DNA of 64,000 bases from Mycobacterium sp. SMC-8 (GCF_025263565.1 NZ_CP079865.1:3968001-4032000); one strand, 5' to 3'; shown: positions 52,358 to 63,021, counted from the first letter of the stretch. Made by a program: numbers and translations. Notes: a model not told the origin generated them from the sequence alone.

Positions 52358-53236
52358 TCAGACCGCGCGGCTGCGGTCGCCCTGCATGTCCAGCGGTTCG
52401 GCCTCCATCGGCGCCGGACCCTTCCGGGATCTGCGCATCCGGCGTTCCAACCAGGTGGCAAACCACGACAGCGAGAAGTTCAGCGCGATCATCAGCAGCG
52501 CGATCACGATCAGCGCGGGAATGTAGTTGCCGTACGCCGAGCCGATCACCGTGCCCTGCCGCACCATCTCGACGAACGTGATCTGGTAGCCCAGCGCGGT
52601 GTCCTTCAACACCACCACCAGCTGTGAGATCAGCACCGGCAGCATCGAGGTGATCGCCTGCGGCAGAAGGATGGACCGCATGGTCTGCCCCCACGTCAGG
52701 CCGAGCGCCGATGCCGCCTCGGACTGACCGCGCGGCAGCGCGTGGACACCGGCGCGCACGATCTCGGCGATCACCGCGCCGTTGTACAGCGTCAGCCCGG
52801 TGATCACGCCGGCCAACGCCAGATGCTTGGACGGGAACACGTCGTAGAACGCGTACAGGAAGTACGCGAAAATCATCATGATCAGTACCGGCACCGCTCG
52901 GAAGAACTCGACGAACACCGAGCAGGCCCACCGGATCCCGGTGTGCGAGGACAGTCGCCCCACGCCGAGCGCGAGACCGAGCACCAACGCCAGCACGATC
53001 GACACCGCCGCCGCGGTCAGCGTGCCCTCCGCGCCCGGCAACACATAGGTGCGCCACAGGTCCGGCGTCAGGAACGGTTCCCACTTCTCGGCGGTGAGCT
53101 GGCCCCGCGAGTCGAGCCGCGAATACACCACCCACGCCACCAGTGCGAGGACCACCAGGGTCACCGCCGAGATGACCCGGTTGCGGATCCGCGCGCGCGG
53201 CCCGGGTGCGTCGAACAGAACGGAGGACCCGGTCAC
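52358..53236 (-). CDS. gluD: Glutamate/amino-acid ABC transporter permease GluD
   Basis: 292 aa. Polar amino-acid permease of the HisM type with an extra N-terminal helix (VISAVTLVVLALVAWVVYSR). The amino-acid permease signature is FFRAVPVLIMMIF and the EAA loop is RGQSEAASALGLTWGQTMRS then ILLPQAITSMLP. It is the last of four genes gluA-gluB-gluC-gluD. The gluC-gluD spacer (97 bp) holds a large inverted repeat. Confidence 0.92.
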   Translation of the reverse strand: MTGSSVLFDAPGPRARIRNRVISAVTLVVLALVAWVVYSRLDSRGQLTAEKWEPFLTPDLWRTYVLPGAEGTLTAAAVSIVLALVLGLALGVGRLSSHTGIRWACSVFVEFFRAVPVLIMMIFAYFLYAFYDVFPSKHLALAGVITGLTLYNGAVIAEIVRAGVHALPRGQSEAASALGLTWGQTMRSILLPQAITSMLPVLISQLVVVLKDTALGYQITFVEMVRQGTVIGSAYGNYIPALIVIALLMIALNFSLSWFATWLERRMRRSRKGPAPMEAEPLDMQGDRSRAV

Positions 53237-53253
53237 AACCAGCCCACCTGCCT

Positions 53254-53317
53254 CGGCGAGCAGACAGTAAATCGCATCGCTGGCCGCCAGAATGCGCGAT
53301 TTTGTGTCTGCTCGCCG
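53254..53317. repeat. Inverted repeat between gluC and gluD
   Basis: Arms 53254-53277 and 53292-53317 share CGGCGAGCAGACA (13 bp) and AAATCGC (7 bp) in inverted order around a 14-nt loop. It would form a strong hairpin between two genes of one operon, and may be an attenuator, a processing site, or a copy of the GCGAGCAGAC...AAAATCGC palindrome that I recall as frequent in mycobacterial spacers. Confidence 0.8.
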
Positions 53318-53333
53318 GTCGAAGTCGCGCTCA

Positions 53334-54014
53334 TCACCGCGCCACCGCCATCCGCTTGCCCAGCCAGCCGAACAACAACCCCAGCGGCAGCGTCAGGATC
53401 ACGAACCCGAGCGCGAAGATGCCGCCGACCACCAGCACCGCCGCGGTGTTCTCGATCATCTCCTTCATCAGCAGCGCGGCCTCGGCCACCCCGATCGCCG
53501 AGGCGATCGTGGTGTTCTTCGTCAGCGCGATCAGCACCGAACCCAACGGGATGATGACCGCACGAAATGCCTGTGGTAGCAGCACGATCCGCAGATTCTG
53601 GCTGAATGTCAGCCCGAGGGACCTGGCCGCTTCGGCCTGACCCAGCGGGATGGTGTTCACCCCAGAGCGCACCGTCTCGCATACGAACGACGCGGTGTAG
53701 ACGGTCAGGCCCAGTACGGCCAGCCGGAAGCCGCTGTCGGCGATGAACGTCGGCGACTGCCGGTCGGCCAGCGTCAATCCCAGCGTCTGGGCCAGACCGA
53801 ACGAGCAGAACAGGATGATCAGCGTCAGCGGGGTGTTGCGCACGATGTTGACGTACGCCGTGCCGATCCAGTTGAGCGTCGGCACCGGCGAGAGTCTCAT
53901 CGCGGCCAGCACCGTGCCGAGGACGAGAGCGCCGATGCCTGACAGGACCGTCAGCTGGATCGTGGTCCAGAACGCGGCGAAGATCTCGCTTCGGTACTCG
54001 GTGAAAACCTCCAC
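53334..54014 (-). CDS. gluC: Glutamate/amino-acid ABC transporter permease GluC
   Basis: 226 aa, HisQ/HisM-type permease with five predicted membrane helices. Signature segments are NIVRNTPLTLIILFCSFGLA and the EAA loop IPLGQAEAARSLGLTFSQNL then RIVLLPQAFRAVIIP. It starts 28 bp after gluB. Confidence 0.92.
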   Translation of the reverse strand: MEVFTEYRSEIFAAFWTTIQLTVLSGIGALVLGTVLAAMRLSPVPTLNWIGTAYVNIVRNTPLTLIILFCSFGLAQTLGLTLADRQSPTFIADSGFRLAVLGLTVYTASFVCETVRSGVNTIPLGQAEAARSLGLTFSQNLRIVLLPQAFRAVIIPLGSVLIALTKNTTIASAIGVAEAALLMKEMIENTAAVLVVGGIFALGFVILTLPLGLLFGWLGKRMAVAR

Positions 54015-54042
54015 GGGCGGCTCCGGTGGCTACCTGGGCGCC

Positions 54043-54876
54043 CTAGTTGTCCAGCGGCGGCGGTGCCGGCGCGGTGATCCCGGCCGGACCGAGGTTCTTG
54101 TCGAACGCTGCCTTCCAGGCGCCGCTGTCCTCCATCTTCTTCAGTGCGTCGTTGATCTTCGTGCGCAGCTCGGAGTCGTCCTTCTTCAGGCCGATGCCGT
54201 ACCGCTCCTCGGAGAACGGCTCGCCGACGATCTTGAACGCGCCCGGGGACTGCGCGGCGTAGCCGGCCAGGATCACTTCATCGGTGGTGACCGCGTCGAC
54301 GGCGCCGTTCTTGAGCGCGTCGATGCATGCCGAGTACGTGTCGTACTGTTGCAGCTGCACGCCCTGGTACTCGTCCTTGATCTTCTGGGCGGGCGTCGAA
54401 CCGGACACCGAGCACAGGATCTTGTTGTTCTCCAGGGACGCGGCGCCGGTGATGTCGGTGTTGTCCGAACGGACCAACAGGCTCTGCCCGGTGATCAGGT
54501 AGGGCCCGGCGAAAGAGACCTTCTCCTTACGTGCGTCGGTGATCGAATACGTCGCCGCGATGAAGCTCACCTGGCCGTTCTGGATCAGGTTCTCGCGCTG
54601 CGCCGACGGCGCCTCCTTCCACTCGATCTTGTCGGGGGCGTACCCGAGCTCACCCGCGACATACGTGGCGACGTCGACGTCGAAGCCGCTCATGGTGCCG
54701 TCGGGGTTCTTCTGCCCCAGACCGGGCTGGTCGAACTTGGTGCCGATGACGATCGTGTCGCCGCCACCCGCGCCGCCGCCACCGTCACCGCCGCCGCACG
54801 CGGTCGCTGCGAACGGGAGTGCGACGGCCAGTGCCAATGCGCCCGCGACACGCGCGGACAGGGATTTGGGGGACAT
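54043..54876 (-). CDS. gluB: Glutamate-binding lipoprotein GluB
   Basis: 277 aa. Signal peptide with lipobox (LPFAATAC, Cys27), Gly-rich linker, then a type 2 periplasmic amino-acid-binding fold: IVIGTKFDQPGLGQKNPDGT, SGFDVDVATYVAGELGYAPD, YSITDARKEKVSFAGPYLIT, and ALKNGAVDAVTTDEVILAGY. It captures glutamate or a similar amino acid outside the membrane for GluC-GluD. It lies 28 bp after gluA. Confidence 0.93.
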   Translation of the reverse strand: MSPKSLSARVAGALALAVALPFAATACGGGDGGGGAGGGDTIVIGTKFDQPGLGQKNPDGTMSGFDVDVATYVAGELGYAPDKIEWKEAPSAQRENLIQNGQVSFIAATYSITDARKEKVSFAGPYLITGQSLLVRSDNTDITGAASLENNKILCSVSGSTPAQKIKDEYQGVQLQQYDTYSACIDALKNGAVDAVTTDEVILAGYAAQSPGAFKIVGEPFSEERYGIGLKKDDSELRTKINDALKKMEDSGAWKAAFDKNLGPAGITAPAPPPLDN

Positions 54877-54904
54877 GGTGGGGTTCCTTTCGCCGGGGCC
54901 CTGA

Positions 54905-55666
54905 TCAGTGGTGGAGGATCTTGCCGAGGAAATCCTTGGCGCGGTCGGTCTGCGGGTTCTCGAAGAACTGGGCGGGTTCGGCGTCCTCGACGATCGCGCC
55001 GTCGGACATGAACACCACCCGGTTGGCGGCCCTGCGCGCGAAGCCCATCTCGTGGGTCACCACGAGCATCGTCATGCCGTCGGCGGCCAGTCCCGCCATC
55101 ACGGCCAGCACCTCGTTGATCATCTCGGGATCCAGTGCGCTGGTCGGTTCGTCGAACAGCATCACCTTCGGGTCCATTGCCAGCGAGCGTGCGATCGCCA
55201 CGCGCTGCTGCTGGCCACCCGAGAGCTGGGCGGGGTACTTGTCGGCCTGGTTGGCCACTCCGACGCGCTCGAGCAGGCGCATCGCCTTCTCCCGCGCCTG
55301 TTCCTTGGACGCCTTGCGCACCTTCATCGGTGCCAGCGTCACGTTCTCCAGAATTGTCTTGTGCGCGAACAGGTTGAACGACTGGAACACCATGCCGACA
55401 TCGGAGCGCAACTGGGCCAGCTTGCGTCCCTCCGCCGGCAACACCACGCCGTCGATGGAGATGGTGCCCGAATCGATGGTCTCCAGCCGGTTGATGGTGC
55501 GGCATAACGTCGACTTGCCCGAACCGGACGGCCCGAGCACGACGACGACCTGGCCCTGGCCGACGTCGAGATTGATGTCCTTGAGGACGTGGAGGGCGCC
55601 GAAGTGCTTGTTCACCGCCTTCACAGAGACCATCGGCACGTCAGGGGACTCCCTGGGGCTCTCCAT
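54905..55666 (-). CDS. gluA: Glutamate ABC transporter ATPase GluA
   Basis: 253 aa ABC ATPase of the polar amino-acid uptake class. Walker [11 protein letters not shown]-loop [11 protein letters not shown], signature LSGGQQQR, Walker [13 protein letters not shown], and switch His in VVTHEMGFA. It is the first gene of gluABCD. The gluABCD unit next to recA-recX is also found in Corynebacterium. It is divergent from miaB. Confidence 0.95.
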   Translation of the reverse strand: MESPRESPDVPMVSVKAVNKHFGALHVLKDINLDVGQGQVVVVLGPSGSGKSTLCRTINRLETIDSGTISIDGVVLPAEGRKLAQLRSDVGMVFQSFNLFAHKTILENVTLAPMKVRKASKEQAREKAMRLLERVGVANQADKYPAQLSGGQQQRVAIARSLAMDPKVMLFDEPTSALDPEMINEVLAVMAGLAADGMTMLVVTHEMGFARRAANRVVFMSDGAIVEDAEPAQFFENPQTDRAKDFLGKILHH

Positions 55667-55720
55667 GCGTGAAGACCTTACCCAGGGAACGTCCCGTGTG
55701 CTGGAAGACCGCGATCGGTG

Positions 55721-55782
55721 TTTTCCCCGTCGCTTCGCTCGCCCGCGGTTGTTTTCCCCGTCGCTTCGCTCGCCCCCGGTTG
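55721..55782 (+). repeat. 31-bp direct repeat, two copies, in the gluA-miaB spacer
   Basis: Two adjacent copies (55721-55751 and 55752-55782) of a unit beginning TTTTCCCCGTCGCTTCGCTC, differing at one position near the end (GCGG and CCGG). It lies between the gluA start and the miaB promoter, so it could change promoter spacing. The core CGTCGCTTCGCTCGCC is itself GC-rich and quasi-repetitive. Confidence 0.9.
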
Positions 55783-55808
55783 ATTTCGGGACGACCGCCT
55801 GTGCTCCG

Positions 55809-55814
55809 TAGGAT
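55809..55814 (+). promoter_or_regulatory. -10 box for leaderless miaB
   Basis: TAGGAT ends 7 nt before GTG 55822. It supports that start over an earlier in-frame start at 55669, which would cross the direct repeat. Confidence 0.45.
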
Positions 55815-55821
55815 AGGGCCC

Positions 55822-57417
55822 GTGACTTCCACGGTGACGCAGCAGGCGAGCGGGTTTTCGCCCGATCGTCGGGTGCGAACCTTCGAGGTCCGCACGTACG
55901 GCTGTCAGATGAACGTGCACGACTCCGAACGCCTGTCCGGTCTGCTCGAAGAAGCCGGATACCAGCGCGCCGGTGACGGCGCCGACGCCGACATCGTCGT
56001 ATTCAACACCTGCGCGGTCCGCGAGAACGCCGACAACAAGCTGTATGGCAACCTCAGCCATCTGGCCCCGCGCAAACAGGCCGACCCGGACATGCAGATC
56101 GCCGTCGGCGGCTGCCTGGCCCAGAAGGACCGGGACTCGGTGCTGCGCAAGGCGCCGTGGGTCGATGTGGTGTTCGGCACCCACAACATCGGGTCGCTGC
56201 CGGCGCTGCTGGACCGCGCCCGTCACAACCGCGTCGCTCAGGTCGAGATCGCCGAGGCGCTGCGCGAGTTCCCGTCGTCGCTGCCGGCGAGTCGCGAATC
56301 CGCCTACGCTGCTTGGGTTTCGATTTCGGTCGGATGCAACAACACGTGCACGTTCTGCATCGTGCCGTCTCTGCGTGGCAAGGAGGTCGACCGGCGGCCG
56401 GGTGATGTGCTCGCCGAGGTGCAGTCGCTGGTGGACCAGGGAGTGCTCGAGATCACCCTGCTGGGGCAGAACGTCAACGCCTACGGCGTCTCGTTCGCGG
56501 ACGAGCGCTTGCGCGAGGACCTGACGGCACCGGACGAGCGCTTGCGCGAGGACCTGACGGCAGCGGACAACCAACCGCGCGACCGGGGGGCGTTCGCCAA
56601 GCTGCTCCGGGCTTGCGGCCGCATCGACGGGCTGGAACGCGTGCGGTTCACCTCGCCGCATCCGGCCGAGTTCACCGATGACGTCATCGACGCGATGGCC
56701 GAGACGCCCAACGTCTGCCCGACCTTGCACATGCCGCTGCAGTCCGGCTCCGACCGCATCCTGCGCGCGATGCGCCGCTCCTACCGGGCCGAACGCTATC
56801 TCGGCATCATCGACCGGGTGCGTGCGGCGATCCCCGATGCCGCGATCACCACCGATCTGATCGTCGGCTTCCCGGGCGAAACCGAGGAGGACTTTCAAGC
56901 CACCCTCGACGTCGTCGCCGCCGCGCGGTTCGCCAGCGCGTTCACCTTCCAGTACTCAAAGCGGCCGGGGACCCCGGCCGCGGAGCTGGACAACCAGGTG
57001 CCCAAAGCTGTTGTGTCCGAACGCTACCAACGGCTGATCGAGCTTCAGGAGCGGATCTCGTTGGAGGAGAACACCGCCCAGGTCGGCCGCCGGGTCGAAC
57101 TGCTGGTCGCCACCGGCGAGGGACGCAAGGACGCCGCCACCGCCCGGATGTCGGGCCGTGCCCGCGACGGGAGGCTGGTGCACTTCGCGCCCGGGCGGCC
57201 GGACGGCGAGATCAGGCCGGGCGACATCGTCGTCACCACCGTCACCGCAGCCGCGCCGCACCATCTGATCGCCGATGGGCAGCTGATCTCGCACCGGCGC
57301 ACCCGCGCCGGCGACGCCCACGCGGCCGGGCAGAAGCCACGCACCGGGGTCGGACTGGGCATGCCCTCGATCGGCGCGCCCGCCGCTACGCCCGCGGCGA
57401 GTGGATGTGCCCGATGA
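55822..57417 (+). CDS. miaB: tRNA-2-methylthio-N6-dimethylallyladenosine synthase MiaB
   Basis: 531 aa. Radical-SAM methylthiotransferase that adds the 2-methylthio group to i6A37 of tRNA, after MiaA. The N-terminal UPF0004 domain holds three cluster Cys ([36 protein letters not shown]). The radical-SAM motif is [17 protein letters not shown], and a C-terminal TRAM domain follows (about 420-490). Inserted after [13 protein letters not shown] is a 33-bp in-frame tandem duplication encoding [22 protein letters not shown]. The end overlaps the next gene by 4 bp. miaA follows at 61161. Confidence 0.96.
   Translation: MTSTVTQQASGFSPDRRVRTFEVRTYGCQMNVHDSERLSGLLEEAGYQRAGDGADADIVVFNTCAVRENADNKLYGNLSHLAPRKQADPDMQIAVGGCLAQKDRDSVLRKAPWVDVVFGTHNIGSLPALLDRARHNRVAQVEIAEALREFPSSLPASRESAYAAWVSISVGCNNTCTFCIVPSLRGKEVDRRPGDVLAEVQSLVDQGVLEITLLGQNVNAYGVSFADERLREDLTAPDERLREDLTAADNQPRDRGAFAKLLRACGRIDGLERVRFTSPHPAEFTDDVIDAMAETPNVCPTLHMPLQSGSDRILRAMRRSYRAERYLGIIDRVRAAIPDAAITTDLIVGFPGETEEDFQATLDVVAAARFASAFTFQYSKRPGTPAAELDNQVPKAVVSERYQRLIELQERISLEENTAQVGRRVELLVATGEGRKDAATARMSGRARDGRLVHFAPGRPDGEIRPGDIVVTTVTAAAPHHLIADGQLISHRRTRAGDAHAAGQKPRTGVGLGMPSIGAPAATPAASGCAR
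56500..56565 (+). repeat. 33-bp in-frame tandem duplication inside miaB
   Basis: Copies at 56500-56532 and 56533-56565, each beginning GACGAGCGCTTGCGCGAGGA, differ at one base near the end (CCG and GCG). They encode an 11-residue acidic repeat in a loop between radical-SAM strands. Confidence 0.95.
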
Positions 57418-58022
57418 CCGGGGCAGCCGGCGCCGAGGGGGCCAACGGTTTCGACGCCTACCGCAACGACCTCGAAGCGGCCGAACGGCGCGTGGCGCGC
57501 GAGATCGATCCCGGCCCGCGGGCGCTGGTGCTGGCAATCCTGGTGTTCGTGCTGCTGGCCACCCTCGCGCTGCCCCACACGGGCGGCGTCAAAGGATTTG
57601 ACGTGCTCACCGGCTCCGATGCCGCCTCCGACGTCGGGATTGCGCTGCCCTCGCGGGTGTTCACCTGGCTGTCGCTGGTGTTCGGGGTCGGGTTCTCGAT
57701 GCTCGCGTTGCTGACGCGGCGCTGGACGCTGGCCTGGATCGCGCTGGCGGGGTCGACCGTGTCGGCGTTCCTCGGGCTGCTGGCGGTGTGGTCGCGCCAG
57801 ACCGCGCTGGAGTCCCAGCCCGGCCCCGGCATCGGGCTGATCGTCGCGTGGCTGGCGGTGATCCTGCTCAGCTATCACTGGGCGCGCGTCGTGGCCACCC
57901 GGACCGCCCTGCACCTGGCGGCCGAGGAGGAGCGGCGCCGCCGCGCCGCGGAAGGCCAGCAGAAGGGTCTGCTGGAATCGTTCCCCGACGAGGGCGACGA
58001 CACCACCCCGCCCAAGAGCTAG
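57414..58022 (+). CDS. Membrane protein homologous to Rv2732c, unknown function
   Basis: 202 aa from ATG 57414, overlapping the miaB stop (ATGA). Four hydrophobic segments ([56 protein letters not shown] and [20 protein letters not shown]) are flanked by a charged N-terminus and a Glu/Arg-rich C-terminal helix ([20 protein letters not shown]). It is conserved next to miaB in mycobacteria. No function is known to me. It converges with the DUF349 gene with no gap. Confidence 0.85.
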   Translation: MTGAAGAEGANGFDAYRNDLEAAERRVAREIDPGPRALVLAILVFVLLATLALPHTGGVKGFDVLTGSDAASDVGIALPSRVFTWLSLVFGVGFSMLALLTRRWTLAWIALAGSTVSAFLGLLAVWSRQTALESQPGPGIGLIVAWLAVILLSYHWARVVATRTALHLAAEEERRRRAAEGQQKGLLESFPDEGDDTTPPKS

Positions 58023-59420
58023 CTACCGCTTGCGGCTCAGCGCATCCGCGGCCGCGTCGGCCCACTGTCGCCACTGCTCGGCGCTGGCGCGGGCCTGCTC
58101 GGCGTCCCTGCTGCGGCCCGCCTCGGCAGCCTTCTCCGCCTGGCGCTCGAACTGTTCGGCGCGGGCGCGGAATTGATCGGCGCGGGCCTGGGCCTCCGGG
58201 TCGACCCCGCCGGTCGGGGCGTCGCGGATCTTCTTCTCTACCGACCGCAACCGGCGCTCCAGATCGGCGGCGCGTTCCCGCGGAACCTTGCCGATGGCGT
58301 CCCACTTGTCGCCGATCGCCCGCAGCGCCGCGCGTGCGGCTTCCAGGTCGGAGGTGTCGATCCGCTCCGCCTCGGCCAGCAGCGCCTCCTTGGCCTGGGC
58401 GTTGGCGCGGAACTCCGCGTCGCGTTCGGCGGTCGCGGCGTTGCGTGCCGAGAAGAACTTGTCCTGTGCGGCCTTGAACCGCTGCCACAGCGAGTCGTCG
58501 ACGTCCTTGGACGTCCGCCCGGCGCCTTTCCACTCGGTCAGCAGGTCGCGGAACGTCGCCGAGGTCGGACCCCAGTCGGTGGAGTCGCACAGCGCCTCGG
58601 CACGCTCACATAGCGCCTCCTTGGCCTGCCGGGCCCCGGCGCGCTCCCGGTCCAGCTCGGCGAAGTGAGAGCCGCGGCGCCGGTTGAACGTCTCGCGCGC
58701 CGCCGAGTAGCGCTTCCACAGCGCGTCGTCGACCTTGCGGTCCAGCCCGGTGATCGTCTTCCACTCGTCGAGGATGGCCCGCAGCCGGTCGCCGGCGGCT
58801 TTCCACTGCGTCGAGTTGGCGGCGATGTCCTCGGCCTCGGCGGCCAGTGCTTCCTTGCGGGCGGTCTGGGTGGCGCGCAGTTCCTCGCGCCGGGCCTTCT
58901 CCTCCTGGGTGGCGCTGTCGGCCTGATCCACGATGGCGGCCAGCCGCGCGGCAAGCGAGTCGACATCGCCGAGCACGTGCGCGTCGGCCAGGCTCTCGGC
59001 CAGCGACGTCGCCGCCGAGCGGATCTTGCGGGCGTCGCCGGTCCCGGACGCCAGCCGGGTTTCCAACAGCACCACCTCGGTGTGCAGATCGTCGAAGCGG
59101 CGACCGAAGTGCGCGAAGGCGGCCTCCGCATCACCGGCCTGCCACGAGCCGATGGTGCGCTCACCGGCGGCGGTGATCAGCCAGACGGTGCCGTCGGGGT
59201 CGACGCGGCCGAAGCGGTGCGGGTCGCTGGTCGGTGCGGTGCCCACCACGGGGGCCGTCACCGGGACGGCGGGGCGGGGTCCGGGCCGCGCCGGACCCGG
59301 CTTGGGTTTCGCGGCAGCGGACGGCTTCGGGGCCGGGACCGGCGCGGAGGGGGCCTCCTGCGCAGGATCGGTGTCCTGATGTCCGGCGTCCTGGGATCCG
59401 CCGGGTTCGGTGATCGTCAT
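58023..59420 (-). CDS. DUF349 coiled-coil protein (Rv2731-like)
   Basis: 465 aa from ATG 59420. A Pro/Ala-rich disordered N-terminus (about 15-60) is followed by a short beta segment ([20 protein letters not shown]). Repeated helical DUF349 units follow, with the recurring pattern WK..G...+..D..LW.+F (seen at about 210-240 and 280-310), and a long Ala/Arg/Glu coiled coil at the end. DUF349 proteins have been linked to RNA-related or competence functions, but none is established here. Longer upstream frames cross the divergent transporter gene and were rejected. Confidence 0.88.
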   Translation of the reverse strand: MTITEPGGSQDAGHQDTDPAQEAPSAPVPAPKPSAAAKPKPGPARPGPRPAVPVTAPVVGTAPTSDPHRFGRVDPDGTVWLITAAGERTIGSWQAGDAEAAFAHFGRRFDDLHTEVVLLETRLASGTGDARKIRSAATSLAESLADAHVLGDVDSLAARLAAIVDQADSATQEEKARREELRATQTARKEALAAEAEDIAANSTQWKAAGDRLRAILDEWKTITGLDRKVDDALWKRYSAARETFNRRRGSHFAELDRERAGARQAKEALCERAEALCDSTDWGPTSATFRDLLTEWKGAGRTSKDVDDSLWQRFKAAQDKFFSARNAATAERDAEFRANAQAKEALLAEAERIDTSDLEAARAALRAIGDKWDAIGKVPRERAADLERRLRSVEKKIRDAPTGGVDPEAQARADQFRARAEQFERQAEKAAEAGRSRDAEQARASAEQWRQWADAAADALSRKR

Positions 59421-59591
59421 GTCCGTACCTCGTGTCTCCGCGCGGTTTCCCACGCACCTGCCGCGCGGCGCGGCGCCTGTGAGCGTGACAACGCTCCTGC
59501 AGGCTATTGAAACAGGTTGCCCGGCGCTGCGCCCACGCCTTGCGTCCGGCAGCTCTCTAGGCTCTCCCGGGAAACACGGAGGAGGTCGTCG

Positions 59592-60473
59592 ATGGCCAAG
59601 GCGGATCTGGCCGCCCTGCTCGCGCTCGCCGCCGCCTTCTTCGTGGCGGTCGGTGATGTCATGCACCAGCGCTCGGCACACGAGGTGACCGACGAACAGG
59701 TCAGCCACCTGCAGCTTTTCGCGAAACTCCTGCGGGACCGCCGGTGGCGGACAGGCAGCGCGGTGGCGGCGATCGGCTTCGCGCTGCAGGCCGCGGCGCT
59801 CGGTCTGGGCTCGGTGCTGCTGGTGCAGGCCCTGCTGGTCACGTCGCTGTTGTTCGCGCTTCCGATCAGCGCGAAACTGGCGCACCGGCGCGTGACCCGC
59901 TGGGAATGGTTGTGGGCGGCGCTGCTGGCCGGGGCGGTCGCGATCATCGTGACCGTCGGCAACCCGACCGCGGGGGCGTCTCGGGCCTCGGCCGAGACCT
60001 GGCTGGCCGTGGCCCTGGTGCTCGGTCCCGCGCTGCTGCTGTGCGTGATCGGTGCGACCGTGTGGTCCGGGCCGGTCAGCGCGGTCCTGATGGCGGTGGT
60101 GTCCGGCGCGCTGTGGGGGCTGTTCGCCGTGCTGACCAAGGCGGTGGTGCACCGCCTCGACGTCACCAGCGTGGCCGGTGTGCTGGAGCTGTTGCGCACG
60201 CCCGAGCTGTACGCGTGGGCGGTGGTCGCGATCCTGGGCACCTCGACGCAGCAGGCGGCGTTCCGGGCCGGTGCGCTGACGGCCTCGCTGCCGACGATGA
60301 CGGTGACCGAGCCGATGGTCGCGTGCGGACTGGGCGTGGTGGTTCTGGGTGAGACCTTGCGGCCGGGGGAGGCGGGCTGGGTCACGCTCGTGGCGGCGGT
60401 GACGGTGATGGTGGTGGCCACCGTCGCGCTGGCCCGCGGCGAAGCGGCCACCCGTGATCCGGTGACCGTGTGA
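59592..60473 (+). CDS. DMT-like multi-span membrane transporter
   Basis: 293 aa, about nine to ten hydrophobic segments, Ala/Val/Leu-rich. It begins [20 protein letters not shown] then [20 protein letters not shown]. The repeated layout with a GNPTAGASR loop resembles the drug/metabolite transporter superfamily (EamA/NIPA-like). GGAGG precedes the ATG. The substrate is unknown. It is followed after 13 bp by the extradiol-like gene and is divergent from the DUF349 gene. Confidence 0.8.
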   Translation: MAKADLAALLALAAAFFVAVGDVMHQRSAHEVTDEQVSHLQLFAKLLRDRRWRTGSAVAAIGFALQAAALGLGSVLLVQALLVTSLLFALPISAKLAHRRVTRWEWLWAALLAGAVAIIVTVGNPTAGASRASAETWLAVALVLGPALLLCVIGATVWSGPVSAVLMAVVSGALWGLFAVLTKAVVHRLDVTSVAGVLELLRTPELYAWAVVAILGTSTQQAAFRAGALTASLPTMTVTEPMVACGLGVVVLGETLRPGEAGWVTLVAAVTVMVVATVALARGEAATRDPVTV

Positions 60474-60486
60474 TTAGTTGGATGCC

Positions 60487-61173
60487 GTGCTGAACGCGAT
60501 CGCGCTCGTCCCGTCGGCGCCGCTGCTGGTCCCGGAATTGGCGTCGTCGGCGGCCACCGAGACCGAAAATCTGCGCGCGGCCGCGTTGTCGGCGGCGGCC
60601 GCACTGCCACCGCGCTGGATCGCCGTCGGCGTCACACCGGCCGACACAGTCCTGCGGCCGGACGCGGTGGGCACGTTCGCCGGTTACGGCGTCGAGGTCC
60701 GCGTCGGATTGTCCGCCGGCGCTGTGACCGGCGAGGCGACGGCGCTGCCGCTGTGCGCGCTGATCGCTGCGTGGTTGCGCGGCGGCGTCGCGGCCGCCGA
60801 GGTCGAGGTCCGCGGCTACCGCGCCGACCTGGATGCCGCCGTCGCCGTCGAGACCGGCCGGCGGCTGCGCGCCGAGATCGAGGCCGAGCCGGACCAGATC
60901 GGTGTCCTGGTGGTCGCCGACGGCGCCAACACCCTCACCCCGGCCGCCCCGGGCGGCCACGACCCGGATTCCCCGCGCGCGCAGGCCGCGCTCGACGACG
61001 CGCTGGCCGCCGGCGACACGGCGGCTCTGACCGACCTGCCGTCGGTGATCCTCGGCCGGGTGGCCTACCAGGTGCTGGCGGGGCTGGCGGGGCCCGGCGC
61101 ACGCGTGGCCGAGGAGTTCTACCGCGGCGCCCCCTACGGCGTCGGCTACTTCGCCGGCGTATGGACACCGTGA
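60487..61173 (+). CDS. Class III extradiol dioxygenase-like protein (Rv2728c-like)
   Basis: About 228 aa from GTG 60487 (a TTG at 60478 is also in frame). It begins [20 protein letters not shown], resembling LigB/MEMO-fold proteins. [30 protein letters not shown] and [18 protein letters not shown] fit the same fold. Typical metal-binding His residues at the N-terminal end are not obvious, so activity is uncertain. Its 3' end overlaps miaA by 13 bp, so the two are likely co-translated. Confidence 0.8.
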   Translation: MLNAIALVPSAPLLVPELASSAATETENLRAAALSAAAALPPRWIAVGVTPADTVLRPDAVGTFAGYGVEVRVGLSAGAVTGEATALPLCALIAAWLRGGVAAAEVEVRGYRADLDAAVAVETGRRLRAEIEAEPDQIGVLVVADGANTLTPAAPGGHDPDSPRAQAALDDALAAGDTAALTDLPSVILGRVAYQVLAGLAGPGARVAEEFYRGAPYGVGYFAGVWTP

Positions 61174-62096
61174 CCGCCGTGCGGCCGCTGGCCCTCGTCG
61201 GCCCCACCGGTACCGGCAAGTCCGACCTGGCGCTGGCCGTCGCGGCCGCGCTGAGCGCCGACACCGCCGTCGAGGTGGTCAACGCCGACGCGATGCAGCT
61301 CTACCGGGGCATGGACATCGGCACCGCCAAGCTCACCCCGGCTGAGCGCTGCGGGGTGCCCCACCACCAGCTCGACGTGCTCGACGTCACCGAGACCGCG
61401 ACCGTGGCCCGCTACCAGGTCGCCGCCGCCGCCGACGTCGAGGCGATCGCCGCGCGGGGCGCAGTCCCGGTCATCGTCGGCGGTTCGATGCTCTACATCC
61501 AGTCGCTGCTGGACCAGTGGTCGTTCCCGGCCACCGACCCGCAGGTGCGGGCCCGCTGGGAGGAGCGTCTCGCCGAGATCGGGGTCGCGGCGCTGCACCG
61601 CGAACTGGCCGCGGTCGACGCGGCCGCGGCGGCGTCGATCCTGCCCACCGACGGACGGCGCATCGTGCGGGCGCTGGAGGTCGTGGAACTGACGGGCCGG
61701 CCTTTCGCGGCGTCCGCACCGACCATCGGGACGCCGCGCTGGAACACCGTGATCGTCGGATTGGACTGGGAGACGACGGCATTGGACGAGCGCCTGGCGC
61801 GGCGCACCGATCTGATGTTCGAGCGGGGGCTGGTCGAGGAGGTCATCACCCTGATCGACCGGGGGCTGCGCGACGGCGTCACCGCCGCGCGGGCCCTGGG
61901 GTACGCGCAGGTGCTGGCCGACCTCGACGCCGGAGGTGACGGCAGCGCCGCGCGCGAACCCACGTTCCTGGGTACGCGGCGCTACGTGCGCAGACAGCGC
62001 TCATGGTTCCGCCGCGACCACCGCATCGTCTGGCTGGACGGCTCGGGCGCCGGCAACGTCGACGCAGTGCTGCGCGCCTGGCGCGACGTATCCTGA
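61161..62096 (+). CDS. miaA: tRNA dimethylallyltransferase MiaA
   Basis: 311 aa. It adds the dimethylallyl group to A37 of tRNAs reading UNN codons, the step before MiaB. P-loop GPTGTGKS (14-21), [45 protein letters not shown] and [18 protein letters not shown] are the family landmarks. It starts ATG 61161 inside the previous gene. dapF starts 5 bp after its stop. Confidence 0.96.
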   Translation: MDTVTAVRPLALVGPTGTGKSDLALAVAAALSADTAVEVVNADAMQLYRGMDIGTAKLTPAERCGVPHHQLDVLDVTETATVARYQVAAAADVEAIAARGAVPVIVGGSMLYIQSLLDQWSFPATDPQVRARWEERLAEIGVAALHRELAAVDAAAAASILPTDGRRIVRALEVVELTGRPFAASAPTIGTPRWNTVIVGLDWETTALDERLARRTDLMFERGLVEEVITLIDRGLRDGVTAARALGYAQVLADLDAGGDGSAAREPTFLGTRRYVRRQRSWFRRDHRIVWLDGSGAGNVDAVLRAWRDVS

Positions 62097-62100
62097 CCAG

Positions 62101-62970
62101 GTGAAGTTCGCCAAGGGCCACGGCACGCAGAACGACTTCGTGCTGCTCCCTGACCTGCCTGCCGAGCTGGCCCTGACCCCGGCCGCGGTCACCGCGCTGT
62201 GCGACCGCAGGCAGGGTCTCGGCGCCGACGGGGTGCTGCGCGTGACTACTGCCGGGGCCGCGCATGCGGCCGGGGTGTTCGACCGGCTGCCCGAGGGGGT
62301 GGCCGCGGGCGACTGGTACATGGACTACCGCAACGCCGACGGCTCGATCGCCCAGATGTGCGGCAACGGGGTGCGGGTCTTCGCGCACTACCTGCGTGCC
62401 AGCGGCCTGGAGTCGCGCGACGAGTTCGTCGTCGGCTCGCTGGCAGGGCCGCGGCCGGTGGTGCTGCACGGCCACACCGAGACCACCGCCGATGTCACCG
62501 TCGAGATGGGCAAGGCCAACCGGCTGGGCACCGGCACGGCGATCGTCGGCGGCCGGACTTTCACCGGGCTGGCCGTGGACGTCGGGAATCCACACCTGGC
62601 CTGCGTAGACGAGACGCTGACCAGCGCTGAGCTGGCCGCGCTGGATGTCGCCGCACCCGTGGGCTTCGATCCCGCACAGTTCCCGGACGGGGTCAACATC
62701 GAGGTGCTCACCGCGCCGGCCGGGGGGACGGTGTCGATGCGGGTGCACGAGCGCGGCGTGGGGGAGACGCGCTCCTGCGGCACCGGCACCGTCGCGGCCG
62801 CGGTCGCGGCCCTGGCCCACCGGGGCGATCAGACCGGGTCGCTGACCGTGCGCATCCCCGGTGGCGAGGTGACGGTCACCGTCACCGAGGCGAACAGCTA
62901 CCTGCGCGGGCCGTCGGTGCTGGTCGCGAACGGTGAGCTGGCCGACCGGTGGTGGGCGGCCCAGCAATGA
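62101..62970 (+). CDS. dapF: Diaminopimelate epimerase
   Basis: 289 aa from GTG 62101, the same length as in M. tuberculosis. It converts LL- to meso-diaminopimelate for peptidoglycan and lysine. The two catalytic cysteines are in [11 protein letters not shown] (Cys87) and [11 protein letters not shown] (Cys226). The N-terminal [17 protein letters not shown] is typical. It is tandem with miaA and followed by hflX. Confidence 0.97.
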   Translation: MKFAKGHGTQNDFVLLPDLPAELALTPAAVTALCDRRQGLGADGVLRVTTAGAAHAAGVFDRLPEGVAAGDWYMDYRNADGSIAQMCGNGVRVFAHYLRASGLESRDEFVVGSLAGPRPVVLHGHTETTADVTVEMGKANRLGTGTAIVGGRTFTGLAVDVGNPHLACVDETLTSAELAALDVAAPVGFDPAQFPDGVNIEVLTAPAGGTVSMRVHERGVGETRSCGTGTVAAAVAALAHRGDQTGSLTVRIPGGEVTVTVTEANSYLRGPSVLVANGELADRWWAAQQ

Positions 62971-63021
62971 CTCCGGTGCTGACGGGAATTGCCATGCCGG
63001 CGGGCACGTTAATTGGGGTGC

